Part shown: piece by piece, positions 26,404 to 35,513 of the stretch
Layout: every line of letters begins with the position of its first letter
How positions within the stretch are numbered: the first letter of the stretch is position 1
Assembly: GCA_963662965.1 (NCBI GenBank)
Contig: OY759970.1
Span: forward strand, 1,674,001-1,738,000
Reading direction: 5' to 3'
Origin: DTWD01 sp963662965
GTDB taxonomy: Bacteria; Acidobacteriota; Vicinamibacteria; Vicinamibacterales; UBA8438
DNA length: 64,000 nucleotides
Position numbers and translations under genes: made by a program
The notes under the pieces: model-generated
Databases searched by the model: none
What the model was told of the DNA's origin: nothing
What the model saw: the letters and a program-made list of their open reading frames with translations, nothing else

Positions 26404-27537
26404 CTAGTACACAACGAGGAACGAGCCGTCCGGCTCCGCAACAACGGCCGGCAGGCTACCGTCCGGAATCTCCGGTCCCGTACCAGAGTCGTCCGTCGGC
26501 TGACCGGTCGCGTCGAACCGTTGCCAGTGAAACGTCCCGCCGGCCTGCCAGCTGATAGCGTCACCCCAGACGAGTAGCGACTCGCCGCGACTGTTGACGG
26601 CGACCCGCGGATTTCTCCGGCGGGCCGCGGCGGTGCCTGGCGGCGACACTCCCTTCGTCGTCGTCAGAGCATCAGTCGGCGTGAAGTAGACCTGACCTTC
26701 CGTCTCCCACGCCACCGTCATCCCGTTCGGTCCGTCGGCGAGGCCGGTTGTCGAGATCGGACAGGCGTTGATCTCCCACAGATCGATCAGCTCGTCCGAG
26801 AAAGTCTCGCCGTGGTCACGCGACGTGAGCAAGCGCTGGCCGCGGCGGATGTTCTCCCCGGCGCCGCGGTAGGAGACGTAGACCCCGACGTCGTCGGTAC
26901 GAGCGTGCAACGCGCAGCAGTCGCACGCGCCTTCGGCGTGGCTGCTCACGGGAACCGCCGGCGCGAAGGTCCATCCGTCGTCGAGCGAGACCGCCATGAA
27001 GACCGAGCGTTCGGCCTCGGGCGGCTCGCCAGTGTGCCAGAAGACGTAGACGTTACCGGCATCGTCCGCGGCCACCGACGGCCCCGCCTCCACCCCCTCG
27101 CCCGCGGCCAGAGCGAACTGCGGCTCGAAGGCGGTGCCGTCGTCGTTGGTGCGCGTATAGAGAAACTCCGTCCGCCCCAGCTTGAACCAGACGACATGCA
27201 GACGGCCGTCCTTGCCGAGCGCGAGCTGCCCGCCGTCGATCGGTCCGATGCCGACGACGGTGCCCGGCTGGTCGTTGACGCGTATCGGGTCGGACCACAC
27301 GGAGGATCCGGGCGCGCGCGTCACGTAGCGCAGGTCGCCAGCCCGTGGCTCACCCTCGAAGTAGACGACATGAGCGGTGCCGGCGTCGTCGATCACCGCT
27401 TGCGGGAGGCGTCCACCCTCGGGCAGGCGGAGCAGGCTGACCGCGTCGCTCAGACCGGTCGGACCGCTCCCACATCCGCTGAGGAGCACGCCGATGACGC
27501 CGACAAGAGAGGTGAGAGGAGCCTGACGGATGTCCAT
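26404..27537 (-). CDS. BNR/sialidase-like beta-propeller lipoprotein
   Basis: A 377-residue protein starting at 27537 behind a GGAGG site, with a lipobox (VIGVLLSGC) near residue 20. Propeller-type repeats carry Asp-box-like turns: AVIDDAGTAHVVYFE, LALGKDGRLHVVWF, VAADDAGNVYVFWHTG, SRDHGETFSD and VAVNSRGESLLVWGD. A CDCC cysteine cluster lies near 215. No sialidase active-site arginine triad can be recognised, so enzyme activity is doubtful. It probably faces the periplasm or cell surface. The gene is divergent from the transglycosylase gene, with 55 bp between starts, and its 3' end abuts a truncated VOC gene. Confidence 0.8.
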   Translation of the reverse strand: MDIRQAPLTSLVGVIGVLLSGCGSGPTGLSDAVSLLRLPEGGRLPQAVIDDAGTAHVVYFEGEPRAGDLRYVTRAPGSSVWSDPIRVNDQPGTVVGIGPIDGGQLALGKDGRLHVVWFKLGRTEFLYTRTNDDGTAFEPQFALAAGEGVEAGPSVAADDAGNVYVFWHTGEPPEAERSVFMAVSLDDGWTFAPAVPVSSHAEGACDCCALHARTDDVGVYVSYRGAGENIRRGQRLLTSRDHGETFSDELIDLWEINACPISTTGLADGPNGMTVAWETEGQVYFTPTDALTTTKGVSPPGTAAARRRNPRVAVNSRGESLLVWGDAISWQAGGTFHWQRFDATGQPTDDSGTGPEIPDGSLPAVVAEPDGSFLVVY

Positions 27538-27556
27538 ACGCCTCCAGCGTATCAAG

Positions 27557-27592
27557 TTCAACGAAATTGACAAGACACCGTATAATCCCGCG
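27557..27592 (+). promoter_or_regulatory. Probable leaderless promoter of the lytic transglycosylase gene
   Basis: A consensus TATAAT at 27581-27586 ends six bases before the ATG at 27593, with TTCAAC at 27557-27562 as a weak -35 at 18 bp spacing. A TTGACA at 27568 is only 8 bp away and so cannot pair with it. The region is shared with the divergent BNR-like gene. Confidence 0.5.
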
Positions 27593-29080
27593 ATGGTTGC
27601 TGGTCTCGTCGTCCGAGTCGCCGTTGGCGTGGCCGGCGTCGTTGGCGTCGTCGCCAGCCTTGGCGGATTGCGCGCCCCGGTTCGGGCACAGTCGAACTCC
27701 CCCCAAGCGGCGGCGGCGCAGACGGCACGCTCGGCTTATTACCACATCCGCGCGCGCCTTTCCGACGACGAAGCGGCGTTCCGGACCTTTCGGCCCGCGT
27801 ACTCCTTCTGGCAGCACATCTTCACGATTCCAGACGGCAGCATCATCTTTGGCAGCGCCGAGGACGGTCGGCTGCTGGCGACGTTCCCGACGCGTGGGAA
27901 CTGGGCGCGCGACGGCATCTGGCAGGATGAGGACCTGGCCGCGACGTTGGAGGGCCGCCGCCTGTCGCGGCGACTCCGTGACCGTCGCAACGAGCTCGAA
28001 GATCTGCTCGAGCCGACCGTCGGGCCGGTGGTACACAACCCGACGCGGGGCCGTTTCCTCGAGCCGCACGCCGAGCGCTACGGTCCCTTTCTCGCCGAGT
28101 GGGGCGCCATCTACGAGCGGTTCGGCGTTCCGGCGGAGATTGGGTTGGCGCAGGCGATCGTGGAGTCTGGACTCAACGGCCGGGCCCGTTCGAGCGCCCG
28201 CGCCCTGGGCTTCTGTCAATGGCTGCCGCGCAACTGGAACACCCTCAAGCGGCTGTCACCGTACGTGATCGAGGGGTACAACCAGACGACGCAAGCGCCG
28301 TACTGTGCCGCCTACCTGGCCATCCTCGCCACGATGTACCGCAGCTTCATCCCGGCGCTGTCGGAGCATCACGCCGGCGGGGTCAACGTCGGGCGGACCG
28401 TCATCAACGGCGAGCGCCTCGGCGGTCGTGACTCGCGCGAGCAGTATTTGCGTGGGTCGGACTTCGCGCGCGACCTGCGGCAGATTTCCATCCGGCGCTA
28501 TCGCCAGCTGTTTCGCACGTACGGTCCGCGCTCCGCGCTTTATGCGGAGATGGTCTTTGGCAACATGTACAACGTCCGTCGCCTGATCTGGGAGACGCCA
28601 CAGACCAAGATCTACGCAATGCGAATGTCCGAGACCACCTCGATCTCGACGATCGCGTCGAAGACCGGACTGTCACGCAATGAGCTCAAGCGGTACAACC
28701 CGGCGCTGGTCCGTCGGGTGCCGGCACGCGCCAATCTGTACCTACCCGAGCACCTCGAGGAATTCGGCGAGGATGTGTCGTTCTGGCACCGCCCGGCAAG
28801 CCCTGCCTACGCGACCGTGCTCAACGACTTTGTCCGACTCGAGGCCACGGTGCAGGAGTGGCACGAGGACTCGTTCGAGACGACCCTGCGTGCCTTCCAA
28901 CAGCGGTTTACCGACACCAACACCGAAGAGGGAACGGTCATGGCGACAACCCTGCGGTTCGTGATCGGCGATCTGACGACCAGCCGGCGCGCGGCGATCC
29001 TCGAGGAGTTCAGAAACAGCGACCGGATCCGGGAGCTGTTCGAGCGCGGTCGCCGCGAGCTCGCGTCCCGCAGCGATTAG
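27593..29080 (+). CDS. Lytic transglycosylase (SLT-type) with LysM-like domain
   Basis: A 495-residue exported protein; the signal-like segment is VGVAGVVGVVASLGGLRAPVRAQS. The central domain is a Slt-type goose-lysozyme fold: FGVPAEIGLAQAIVESGLNG with the likely catalytic Glu near 190, then ARALGFCQWLPRNWNTLKRL and YCAAYLAILATMYRSF. A LysM-like segment follows near 340-385 (MSETTSISTIASKTGLSRNELKRYNP). It probably cleaves peptidoglycan glycan strands (MltD-like). The ATG at 27593 is chosen because of the TATAAT six bases upstream; an upstream in-frame start at 27530 would overlap the divergent gene. Confidence 0.85.
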   Translation: MVAGLVVRVAVGVAGVVGVVASLGGLRAPVRAQSNSPQAAAAQTARSAYYHIRARLSDDEAAFRTFRPAYSFWQHIFTIPDGSIIFGSAEDGRLLATFPTRGNWARDGIWQDEDLAATLEGRRLSRRLRDRRNELEDLLEPTVGPVVHNPTRGRFLEPHAERYGPFLAEWGAIYERFGVPAEIGLAQAIVESGLNGRARSSARALGFCQWLPRNWNTLKRLSPYVIEGYNQTTQAPYCAAYLAILATMYRSFIPALSEHHAGGVNVGRTVINGERLGGRDSREQYLRGSDFARDLRQISIRRYRQLFRTYGPRSALYAEMVFGNMYNVRRLIWETPQTKIYAMRMSETTSISTIASKTGLSRNELKRYNPALVRRVPARANLYLPEHLEEFGEDVSFWHRPASPAYATVLNDFVRLEATVQEWHEDSFETTLRAFQQRFTDTNTEEGTVMATTLRFVIGDLTTSRRAAILEEFRNSDRIRELFERGRRELASRSD

Positions 29081-29420
29081 AGCGTTCTGCACGTGCGCGT
29101 CTCCGCTCGGTCGGCGGATGAGCAGCAGCCACGGCCGGGGCATCACTCCGGACGCCAGATCGGCACGCCGGAAAACTTCACCTTCGACCGCACGCGGAAC
29201 GCCTCACGCGGCGAGCAACAGCTGGTCAGTGGCGACGCGTGCCACTGCAACCCGCAGTACGGGTTCTTCGACCGGCACGGATCACAGGGCGCAAGCTCGG
29301 CCGCTGGCGGCTCCGGCGAAGTTTTCGGTCCCGCGGTCGTCGGCGGGCCTCATGGCGTCCTCCGCGACATTCCGGCCTCGGCTGCGCGTTCAAGCCTGCT
29401 CTGGGCGGCGGCGATCATCA
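29081..29420 (+). other. Stretch without a recognisable gene, possible gene relic
   Basis: One plus frame reads GTPENFTFDRTRNASRGE, then QQLVSGDACHCNPQYGFFDR and VFGPAVVGGPHGVLRDIP before running into repeat D. It looks protein-like (CHC, balanced composition), but I do not recognise the family and no good start or stop frames it. It may be the middle of a lost gene. Confidence 0.35.
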
Positions 29421-29572
29421 GGTTCGGGCGGCTCAGCACTGGTCTCTCGGAGGAATCCGTTGGAGGAACCGCCACTCGGCTCCTGCAAGCGGCACCTCTG
29501 CCGCCGTGACGACGCGGATTCCGAGAGAGACCAGTGCTGGGCCGCTCGCTCGCCGATGTCGTACCGAACTTG
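29421..29572 (+). repeat. Dispersed repeat family D, copy 2
   Basis: Same unit and orientation as 15010-15161. The inner arms are perfect over 15 bp here: CAGCACTGGTCTCTC at 29434-29448 and its complement at 29525-29539. The two copies are 14.4 kb apart as direct repeats, so recombination between them could delete the interval. Confidence 0.8.
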
Positions 29573-29620
29573 TCTCGAGCCGATCGAACTGCGATACGCA
29601 CGTGAAACGCGCGCTAGTCT

Positions 29621-29720
29621 TAGACGGGGCTGACTGCCCCGAATCCCGCCGCCGGCCCTCGCGTCCCTCGATGGACTCGGGACGCCCCGAGCTATGTCGA
29701 GGGGCGGGGACCCCTGCCCG
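29621..29720 (+). repeat. Family B repeat, half copy, merged with a terminator-like hairpin
   Basis: The left half (TAGACGGGGCTGACTGCCCC, then CCGCCGCCGGCCCTCGCG) is family B. The right half is replaced by a strong hairpin at 29665-29703 with arms CCCTCGA/TCGAGGG and CTCGGG/CCCGAG. It ends at the stop codon of the minus-strand DUF1501 gene and is a good candidate terminator for it. Confidence 0.65.
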
Positions 29721-30971
29721 CTACACGAAATCGACCGACCCGCTGCGGAAGTCCCCGCCGAGGCTCGGCACCGAGTCGGTGCCGAGCCAGTCGTCGATCA
29801 CCTGCGCGTAGACGGAGCGGAAGTCGGTTTCATGCCGCACGTCGCGGCCGTTGTTCTCCAGATCTGGATTGTCATCGGTCGCCGCGAGCGACTGCGCCGC
29901 CGTGCCGTACAGCCCGCCCGCCACGGCGCCTCCGACCGCCATCATCAGGCCGCCGGCCCCGTGGTCGGTTCCCTGGCTTCCGTTCTCGCTCACCCGCCGA
30001 CCAAACTCGGAGAACTGCAGCACGAGGGTGCTCTCGAGCAGGCGGTGATTACGCAGATCGGTGTAGAACGCAAGCGCCGCATCGTTGAGCTCCGTCAGCA
30101 GCCCGGCATACGTCCCGTTTGTCGTTTGCTGCGACGCGTGGATGTCGTAGCCGCTGGCCTGTACCCAGAAGATCTGCGTCCCCACCTCGGTCGCGATCGC
30201 GCCAGCGACCGCCTGGAGCGCCGCGCCGAGGCCAGTGTCGGGGTAGGCCGCCGTCGGCGCGTAGGCGGCGACCGTGGCGACGCGGTCGAGCGTAGCCATG
30301 GCGGCCAGCGTCGTCGAGTTGACGAAGGAGAGATGTGGGTCGCTCACCGGAAGATGGGACGCGAGCGTCGTCGCGGTATCGCGCGCCTCGTCCTCGCCCG
30401 ACGGGCTGAAGAACGCGTAGTCCTCGGAGTCTTCGATCGACGGCACCCCGACACTGGACGAGAAGAACGTCCGCGGCAGCATGAACTCCGTGTTCCACGC
30501 AAAGAGCGGATCGACGGGGGATGGCAAGGTATCGAGATACCGCCCGAGCCAGCCAGTGCCGTACGGCTGCTCGGGATCCGCGGTCGACCAGATATCGGTG
30601 CCGAGAAAGTGCGACCGGCTGGCGTTTTCGTAGCCGGTCCGTTGGATCAGGGCCAGATTGCCATCGTCGAACATCGTCTTCAGACCGGTGAGATTTGGAT
30701 GCAGACCCAGCTGCACGCCGCCGGCATCAGACCCGATCTGCAACACACTCCCAGCCGGGACCGCCTGCGTCGGACGGCGACTATAGTACGCCCCGTCGGT
30801 GTACGGCACCAGAAAGCTGAGCGCGTCATTACCCCCGCCCAGGTAGAGGACCCCGAGGTTGCGGTTCGCTTGCTGCGCTCGCGCGAGATCGGTCAGAAAC
30901 GCCGGCGCCGCGAACCCCAACGTGAACGCGCTGACACCGATTTTCACGAACGTCCTGCGTGAAACCCTCAT
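29721..30971 (-). CDS. DUF1501 Tat-exported protein (partner of a dead DUF1800 gene)
   Basis: A 416-residue protein starting at 30971 with a twin-arginine signal MRVSRRTFVKIG and a hydrophobic core ending FLTDLARAQQ. DUF1501 segments include YLGGGNDALSFLVPY, ALIQRTGYENASRSHFLGTD, LVLQFSEFGRRVSENGSQGT and DHGAGGLMM. DUF1501 and DUF1800 genes usually sit together, and here the upstream DUF1800 gene (31004-31555) is a wreck. That leaves this protein either redundant or served by a partner elsewhere. The function is unknown. It is of a different subtype from the DUF1501 protein at 10553, whose partner is a DUF1553 cytochrome. Confidence 0.88.
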   Translation of the reverse strand: MRVSRRTFVKIGVSAFTLGFAAPAFLTDLARAQQANRNLGVLYLGGGNDALSFLVPYTDGAYYSRRPTQAVPAGSVLQIGSDAGGVQLGLHPNLTGLKTMFDDGNLALIQRTGYENASRSHFLGTDIWSTADPEQPYGTGWLGRYLDTLPSPVDPLFAWNTEFMLPRTFFSSSVGVPSIEDSEDYAFFSPSGEDEARDTATTLASHLPVSDPHLSFVNSTTLAAMATLDRVATVAAYAPTAAYPDTGLGAALQAVAGAIATEVGTQIFWVQASGYDIHASQQTTNGTYAGLLTELNDAALAFYTDLRNHRLLESTLVLQFSEFGRRVSENGSQGTDHGAGGLMMAVGGAVAGGLYGTAAQSLAATDDNPDLENNGRDVRHETDFRSVYAQVIDDWLGTDSVPSLGGDFRSGSVDFV

Positions 30972-31003
30972 CACCTGATCCCCGATCCCTGATCCCTTTC
31001 GCG

Positions 31004-31555
31004 TTACACGAACTGATATTGCCTGGACGCGCCGTTCAAGTGCGCGAGGCTCGCGCCCTTGAACGTTACCTGACCCGGCGACCCGGTCCATGGCCCGGTC
31101 GACGTGAGGTAGGCGCGCAAGGCGCCGATTTCAGACGGCTCGAACGACTGATACGACATTCGGTCGAGGTAGTACGTCAGCAGCGACTCCGGCGTCTGAA
31201 CCGACGGCTGCGACTGCCCGCACCGCGCCCTCCGTCCCGATCTGGTCGGTGATTTTGGTAAATCCAGTGGCAAAATGGTCATGCTAAAAGAGCGCCGTCT
31301 TCTCCTGCAGCGGGCGCTCACTATGCACCATCCGACACACCCACCGCTGCATCGCGTCGACCAGGTCGGTGTTCGGGGAGAACGGCCCTTCTTCGGAGAC
31401 GGTACCGAGGCACCCCGGGGTCCCGAACTTGGCGTCGACATCGTCTGGCGAGGCTTCGTAATCGACAAGCCGCTCCACGAGGGGGCCTCCGCCATGCTGA
31501 CGCCGAAGCCGGCACGTCGCAGCAAGTGGGCCAGTGCAGGATCGAGCAATGCCAT
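31004..31555 (-). pseudogene. DUF1800 gene, inactivated
   Basis: The start (ATG 31555) encodes MALLDPALAHLLRRAGFGVS, the DUF1800 N-terminus. The homology then continues in a second frame: VERLVDYEASPDDVDAKFGT, then AMQRWVCRMVHSERPLQEK. In that frame the family motif FWHDHFATGFTK is interrupted, the Trp being a TAG at 31286-31284 (TALF, stop, HDHFATGF). The next recognisable part, back in the first frame, is the C-terminus (SLLTYYLDRMSYQSFEPSE, then GASLAHLNGASRQYQFV), so roughly 300 residues are missing by comparison with the family. An amber codon, frameshifts and a deletion together mark it as dead. Confidence 0.88.
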
Positions 31556-31754
31556 CTGATCTCAGTGTAGTCGTGCAAGAAGTCGGCCGTCTCGCTGGTC
31601 GCGCCGGCGTACCGATGCCAGTGTGCGAACTGCCGGCCCACGGCGTTACTGAGGGCAAGAGACGTCGCTCGAGTGCGAATATGTAATACGTGCTGGCTCG
31701 CTGCCGTCCTCAGCGGTGGACGACCGTCAGGAATTGAAGGGTAGGATAGCTGCC

Positions 31755-33035
31755 ATGCGGCATCGATCGTTCCGGGTCATCCGCGCGCTCTGGCTGGTCG
31801 CGGTGGCCGTCAGTCCGGCGGCCGCGCAGATGGACCAGGCGGTGTTGGACGCTGCCGTGGCGGAGCGGACGCCACTCATCGAGACAATGGGCGAGCTCGT
31901 CGCGATCGAGTCTGGCAGTCGCGACCCCGAAGGACTCCGAGAGATTGCCGCGGTCATCGCCGACCGCCTCCGCGCGCTCGGTGGCGACGTCGAGGTGGTG
32001 ACGCACGACGCCCCGTACGTCATGGTCGACACGCCGGCCCAGATCGGGCCGAGCGTCGTCGCGCGCTTCCGGGGCCGTGGGCGCGGACGCGTCCTGCTGC
32101 TCGCCCACATGGACACCGTCTATCAGCAGGGCCAACTCGCCGAGCAACCGTTCAGAGTGGATGACGAGCGTGCCTATGGACTGGGCATTGCCGACGACAA
32201 ACACGGGGTCGCGCTGATTCTCCATACGCTCGCCACGCTCCGCGCCGTTGACTTTGACGACTACGAGTTGATCACCGTGTTGATCAACGGCGATGAAGAG
32301 GTGAGCTCGGCTGGGTCACGTGAAATGATCACGGCGCTCGGCGCCGAGCACGACGCGGTCTTCTCGTGTGAGGGCGGCGGGGCACCGGACCGGCTCGCCT
32401 TGACGACCGCCGGGATCGGCGCCGTCCTGCTGCGCGTGACCGGACGTGCGTCCCATGCCGGCAGCGCGCCGGAACAGGGACGGAACGCGCTCTACGAGTT
32501 GGCGCACCAAGTTCTGCAGATGCGCGACCTGACCGATGCGAGCGCGGGCATCAAACTCAACTGGACGATCGCCGCGGCGGGCGCGACCCGCAATGTCATT
32601 CCAGCGGAGGCACGCGCGACGGCCGACTTTCGGGTGCTACGCGTCTCGGCGTACGACGAAGTCGAGCGCATCGTCCGTGAGCGGATCCGCGAACAACTGA
32701 TTCCCGACACGACGGTCGACGTCTCGTTCGAGCGGCGGCGGCCGCCACTCGAGGTCACCGATGAGTCACGCGCTCTCGCCGGGCACGCGCAGTCGATCTA
32801 TGCGGAGATCGGTCGCCGTCTCGGCGTGAGCGACCGGGCCGCAGGTGGGGGGACCGACGCGGCGTTCGCCGCGCTCGAGAGCGATGCGCCGGTCATCGAG
32901 GGCTTCGGCCTGGTCGGCGTTGGCGCCCACTCGGACGCTCGAGAATACGTCGATCTCCGGTCGATCGTGCCGCGTCTATATCTCCTGACGCGCATGGTGA
33001 TGGACGTTGCCAACGGGCGAGCAGGAATCAACTAA
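31755..33035 (+). CDS. M20-family metallopeptidase (carboxypeptidase G2-like)
   Basis: About 426 residues from the ATG at 31755, with a signal peptide ending SPAAAQ, so periplasmic. Di-zinc M20 motifs are clear: LLLAHMDTVYQQG (HxD), YGLGIADDKHGVALIL (bridging Asp), LINGDEEVSSAGS (catalytic Glu pair) and AHSDAREYVD (final His). A dimerisation domain lies between (GRASHAGSAPEQGRNALYE). Glutamate-releasing carboxypeptidase activity is the closest family guess. The TAA stop is the first three bases of repeat A copy 2, so the element abuts the gene exactly. Confidence 0.9.
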   Translation: MRHRSFRVIRALWLVAVAVSPAAAQMDQAVLDAAVAERTPLIETMGELVAIESGSRDPEGLREIAAVIADRLRALGGDVEVVTHDAPYVMVDTPAQIGPSVVARFRGRGRGRVLLLAHMDTVYQQGQLAEQPFRVDDERAYGLGIADDKHGVALILHTLATLRAVDFDDYELITVLINGDEEVSSAGSREMITALGAEHDAVFSCEGGGAPDRLALTTAGIGAVLLRVTGRASHAGSAPEQGRNALYELAHQVLQMRDLTDASAGIKLNWTIAAAGATRNVIPAEARATADFRVLRVSAYDEVERIVRERIREQLIPDTTVDVSFERRRPPLEVTDESRALAGHAQSIYAEIGRRLGVSDRAAGGGTDAAFAALESDAPVIEGFGLVGVGAHSDAREYVDLRSIVPRLYLLTRMVMDVANGRAGIN

Positions 33036-33196
33036 TCCCAGAACTCACTTGGGTTGGCGGCGTCTGGCGCCGGACTGGGCGGCGAGGGCCAGGCGCGACG
33101 AGGGAGTGTGGTGGGGGCCCACATGACGGAGGAGCAACGCCGCCCTCGTCGTTCAGGACAAGCCAGCGGCGTCAATCCAAGTGTGTTCTGGGATTA
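33033..33196 (+). repeat. Dispersed repeat family A, copy 2
   Basis: The full element with the longest visible termini, TAATCCCAGAACTCACTTGG at 33033-33052 against its complement at 33177-33196 with one mismatch. The first TAA is the stop codon of the M20 peptidase. The interior hairpin GTGGGGGCCCAC is near 33110. Confidence 0.85.
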
Positions 33197-33210
33197 GCCG
33201 GACCGCCGGG

Positions 33211-33332
33211 CGCGAGCCGAACGGAGTGGGGCTTTCGGGGTCCCCGCGAGAGAGCGAGCGAGGGGGTCTGGGGGAAGCGTCCCGCGAAACAGGAGACTGA
33301 ACGCAGGACGATATTCCCCCAGTCTGAAATTA
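33211..33332 (+). repeat. Dispersed repeat family C, copy 2
   Basis: CGAGCCGAACGGAGTGGGGC core, GGGGTCCCCGCGAG, GGTCTGGGGGAAGCG, and the facing arm GATATTCCCCCAGTCTG. It ends four bases before the stop of the convergent quinoprotein gene. The TGGGGGAA/TTCCCCCA arms make a stem of at least 8 bp with a loop of about 40. Confidence 0.85.
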
Positions 33333-33335
33333 GTT

Positions 33336-35423
33336 CTAGTGACTCTCCCCGTCCGGCAGCGCCAGCGCCACGAGCGCGCTTTGGAATACGCCACCCTGGC
33401 CGATCTGCACCAGGATGTACTGCCGGCCTTCGTGCATGTAGGTCATCATGCCGTACTGCCCGGTCGCCGGAAGGTCGACGCTGCCGAGCTTCTCACCGGT
33501 CGCTTTGTCATGGGCGTTGAGCACCGCCCGTCCCTGCATCCCTTCGGTCGCGAGGAGCAGGCTACCGGTGGTCATGAGGATGGCGCGCCCGCGCGGGGTC
33601 CCGGTGCCCGAAAGGTCGACGCCCTGGAGCGCCGGATGGCGCTTCATCTGATCCGACGCCTCGCCGACCGGGACGGCGAACACGCGCTCGCCGGTGTTCA
33701 TGTCGATCGCCGTGATCTTGCTGAACGGCGGTTTGTACATCGGGAGGCCCTGCGGGCCGCTCCAGCCGACGCCGCCACCCTGGACCCAGTCCGAAATAGT
33801 CGTGCCGGTCGTCGTGCACTCGCCCGAGTTCGCGGTGCAGCTGTGCATGTCGCCGTCGACGTCCGCCCCCGGTTGCACGGTGCGGCCCGAGCAGCCCTGC
33901 CCGTTCGACTGATACAGGTACCCGGTCGTCGGGTCGAACGTCGCCGGATGCGTAATGTTGAGCCCACCCGCGCCGCAGGCGATCCATCCCTTGACGCTCT
34001 CGGTGTGGTTGTTCGGTAGCGGCGGCATGTAGGGGCCACCGACGCGGAACTCGCTCAGGATCTCAAGCGCTTCCTGCTTGAGCTCGGGCGTGAGATCGAT
34101 CAAGTTCTCCTCGGAGAGTCCGAGCGGGTTGAGTGGCTCCGGCTTCGTTGGGAACGGCTGCGTCCGGGAGAGCTGCTCGCCGGGAACGATCGACGCCGGC
34201 ACCTCGCGCTCCTCGATCGGCCAGACCGGCTCGCCGGTCTCGCGGTTGAACGCGAAGGTCATCCCTTGCTTCGTCGTCTGGATGACCATCGGTACGTCCT
34301 GGCCGTCGACGGTGACATCGGCGATGATCGGTACGTTGGGCAGGTCGTAGTTCCAGATCGGGTGGTGCACCGTCTGGAAGTGCCAGACCCGTTGCCCCGT
34401 CTCGACGTCGATCGCGATCGTGCTCGTCCCGAATAAGTTGTTTCCTGGTCGGAACCCGCCGTAGTAGTCGATCGTCGGCGCGTTGGTCGGCACGTAGACG
34501 ATGCCGCGCTCGAGGTCGGCCGAGAGCGGCGCCCACGACGAGACGTCACCGGTCCACTGCCAGGCGTTGTTCTCCCAGGTGTCGAAGCCGAACTCGCTCT
34601 CCGACTGCGGGATGACGTTGAACTTCCACTTGTGCTCGCCGGTGCGGGCGTCATAGCCAAGGACGTCGCCCGGGACGTTCTCGATCCGGCTCTGGCTGTA
34701 GCCCTGCTCGTGGGAGTTGCCGACGACGACCGTGCCGTTGACGACAATCGGAGGCGACGAGCTGGTGATGTATCCCGTCGACATCGGGATGCCGTCGTAG
34801 ACGTCGTACTCGTGCCCGAGGTCGGCGAGCAGGTCGACGACGCCGGTTCGCGGGAAGCCTTCGATCGGAACCGGCTGGCCGAAGCCTTCGAGGTGCTCGC
34901 CGGTCTTCGCATCGAGCGCGTGCAGGAAGAACGCCGGCGTGATCGCGTAGATGACGCCGCGGCCATCGATCTCCGCGTAGCCGACGCCCTTGCCGTAGCT
35001 GGAGCGCATCGACTCTGCCCACCGCCGGGTGTTCGGCTCGCGGTAGGTCCAGAGCGTCTCGCCCGTGGCCGGGTCCATCGCGACGATCGTCCGGCGGTAG
35101 CCGGCCACGCTATAGAGGACGCCGTCGATATAGCTTGGCGTGGAGCGCGACAGGTAATAGGGATGCGGGCTGTAATTGTCCCCGCGCCAAACCCACGCCA
35201 CCTCGAGATCTTCGAAGTTCTCGGCGTCGATCTGGTCGAGCGGCGAATAACGGGTGCCCCAGGCGTCACCGCTCTGGTAATGCCATTCACCGTAGGGCGT
35301 GCCGCGTTCGACCTGGTCCTGCGCAGTCACCGTCACCGTCAGGGCGACTCCGGCGGTCAGTGCGATCACGAGCCCGAGCAGCCCGATCGGACGCCGGCTC
35401 AAGTGGCCATTCCTTCTCATCAT
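33336..35423 (-). CDS. Quinoprotein (PQQ) dehydrogenase, glucose dehydrogenase-like
   Basis: A 695-residue exported protein. The ATG at 35423 is preceded by GGGAGGAACA. A signal peptide ends near TVTVTAQD. PQQ-propeller segments recur: MDPATGETLWTYREPNTRRW, LDAKTGEHLEGF, YDARTGEHKWKFNVIP, IDVETGQRVWHFQTVHHPIW and IDMNTGERVFAVPVGEASDQ. The substrate-side segment is KGWIACGAGGLNITHPATFD, with paired cysteines near 500-540. It resembles the membrane glucose dehydrogenase propeller without the N-terminal transmembrane domain. No cytochrome is adjacent, so its electron acceptor is unknown. Confidence 0.9.
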   Translation of the reverse strand: MMRRNGHLSRRPIGLLGLVIALTAGVALTVTVTAQDQVERGTPYGEWHYQSGDAWGTRYSPLDQIDAENFEDLEVAWVWRGDNYSPHPYYLSRSTPSYIDGVLYSVAGYRRTIVAMDPATGETLWTYREPNTRRWAESMRSSYGKGVGYAEIDGRGVIYAITPAFFLHALDAKTGEHLEGFGQPVPIEGFPRTGVVDLLADLGHEYDVYDGIPMSTGYITSSSPPIVVNGTVVVGNSHEQGYSQSRIENVPGDVLGYDARTGEHKWKFNVIPQSESEFGFDTWENNAWQWTGDVSSWAPLSADLERGIVYVPTNAPTIDYYGGFRPGNNLFGTSTIAIDVETGQRVWHFQTVHHPIWNYDLPNVPIIADVTVDGQDVPMVIQTTKQGMTFAFNRETGEPVWPIEEREVPASIVPGEQLSRTQPFPTKPEPLNPLGLSEENLIDLTPELKQEALEILSEFRVGGPYMPPLPNNHTESVKGWIACGAGGLNITHPATFDPTTGYLYQSNGQGCSGRTVQPGADVDGDMHSCTANSGECTTTGTTISDWVQGGGVGWSGPQGLPMYKPPFSKITAIDMNTGERVFAVPVGEASDQMKRHPALQGVDLSGTGTPRGRAILMTTGSLLLATEGMQGRAVLNAHDKATGEKLGSVDLPATGQYGMMTYMHEGRQYILVQIGQGGVFQSALVALALPDGESH

Positions 35424-35513
35424 TGTTCCTCCCGCAGCGCACAACCTTAATCCGGCCGGCCCAATTTGTGCCAGTTATTCTTTCCCTTTCATCGATGACT
35501 CATAATAGACGCC

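Noticed and set aside
15010..29572. Integrative element with D repeats as attachment sites
   Set aside because: No integrase, tRNA gene or mobility gene lies between the copies, and each copy has internal hairpin structure more like a MITE than an att site.
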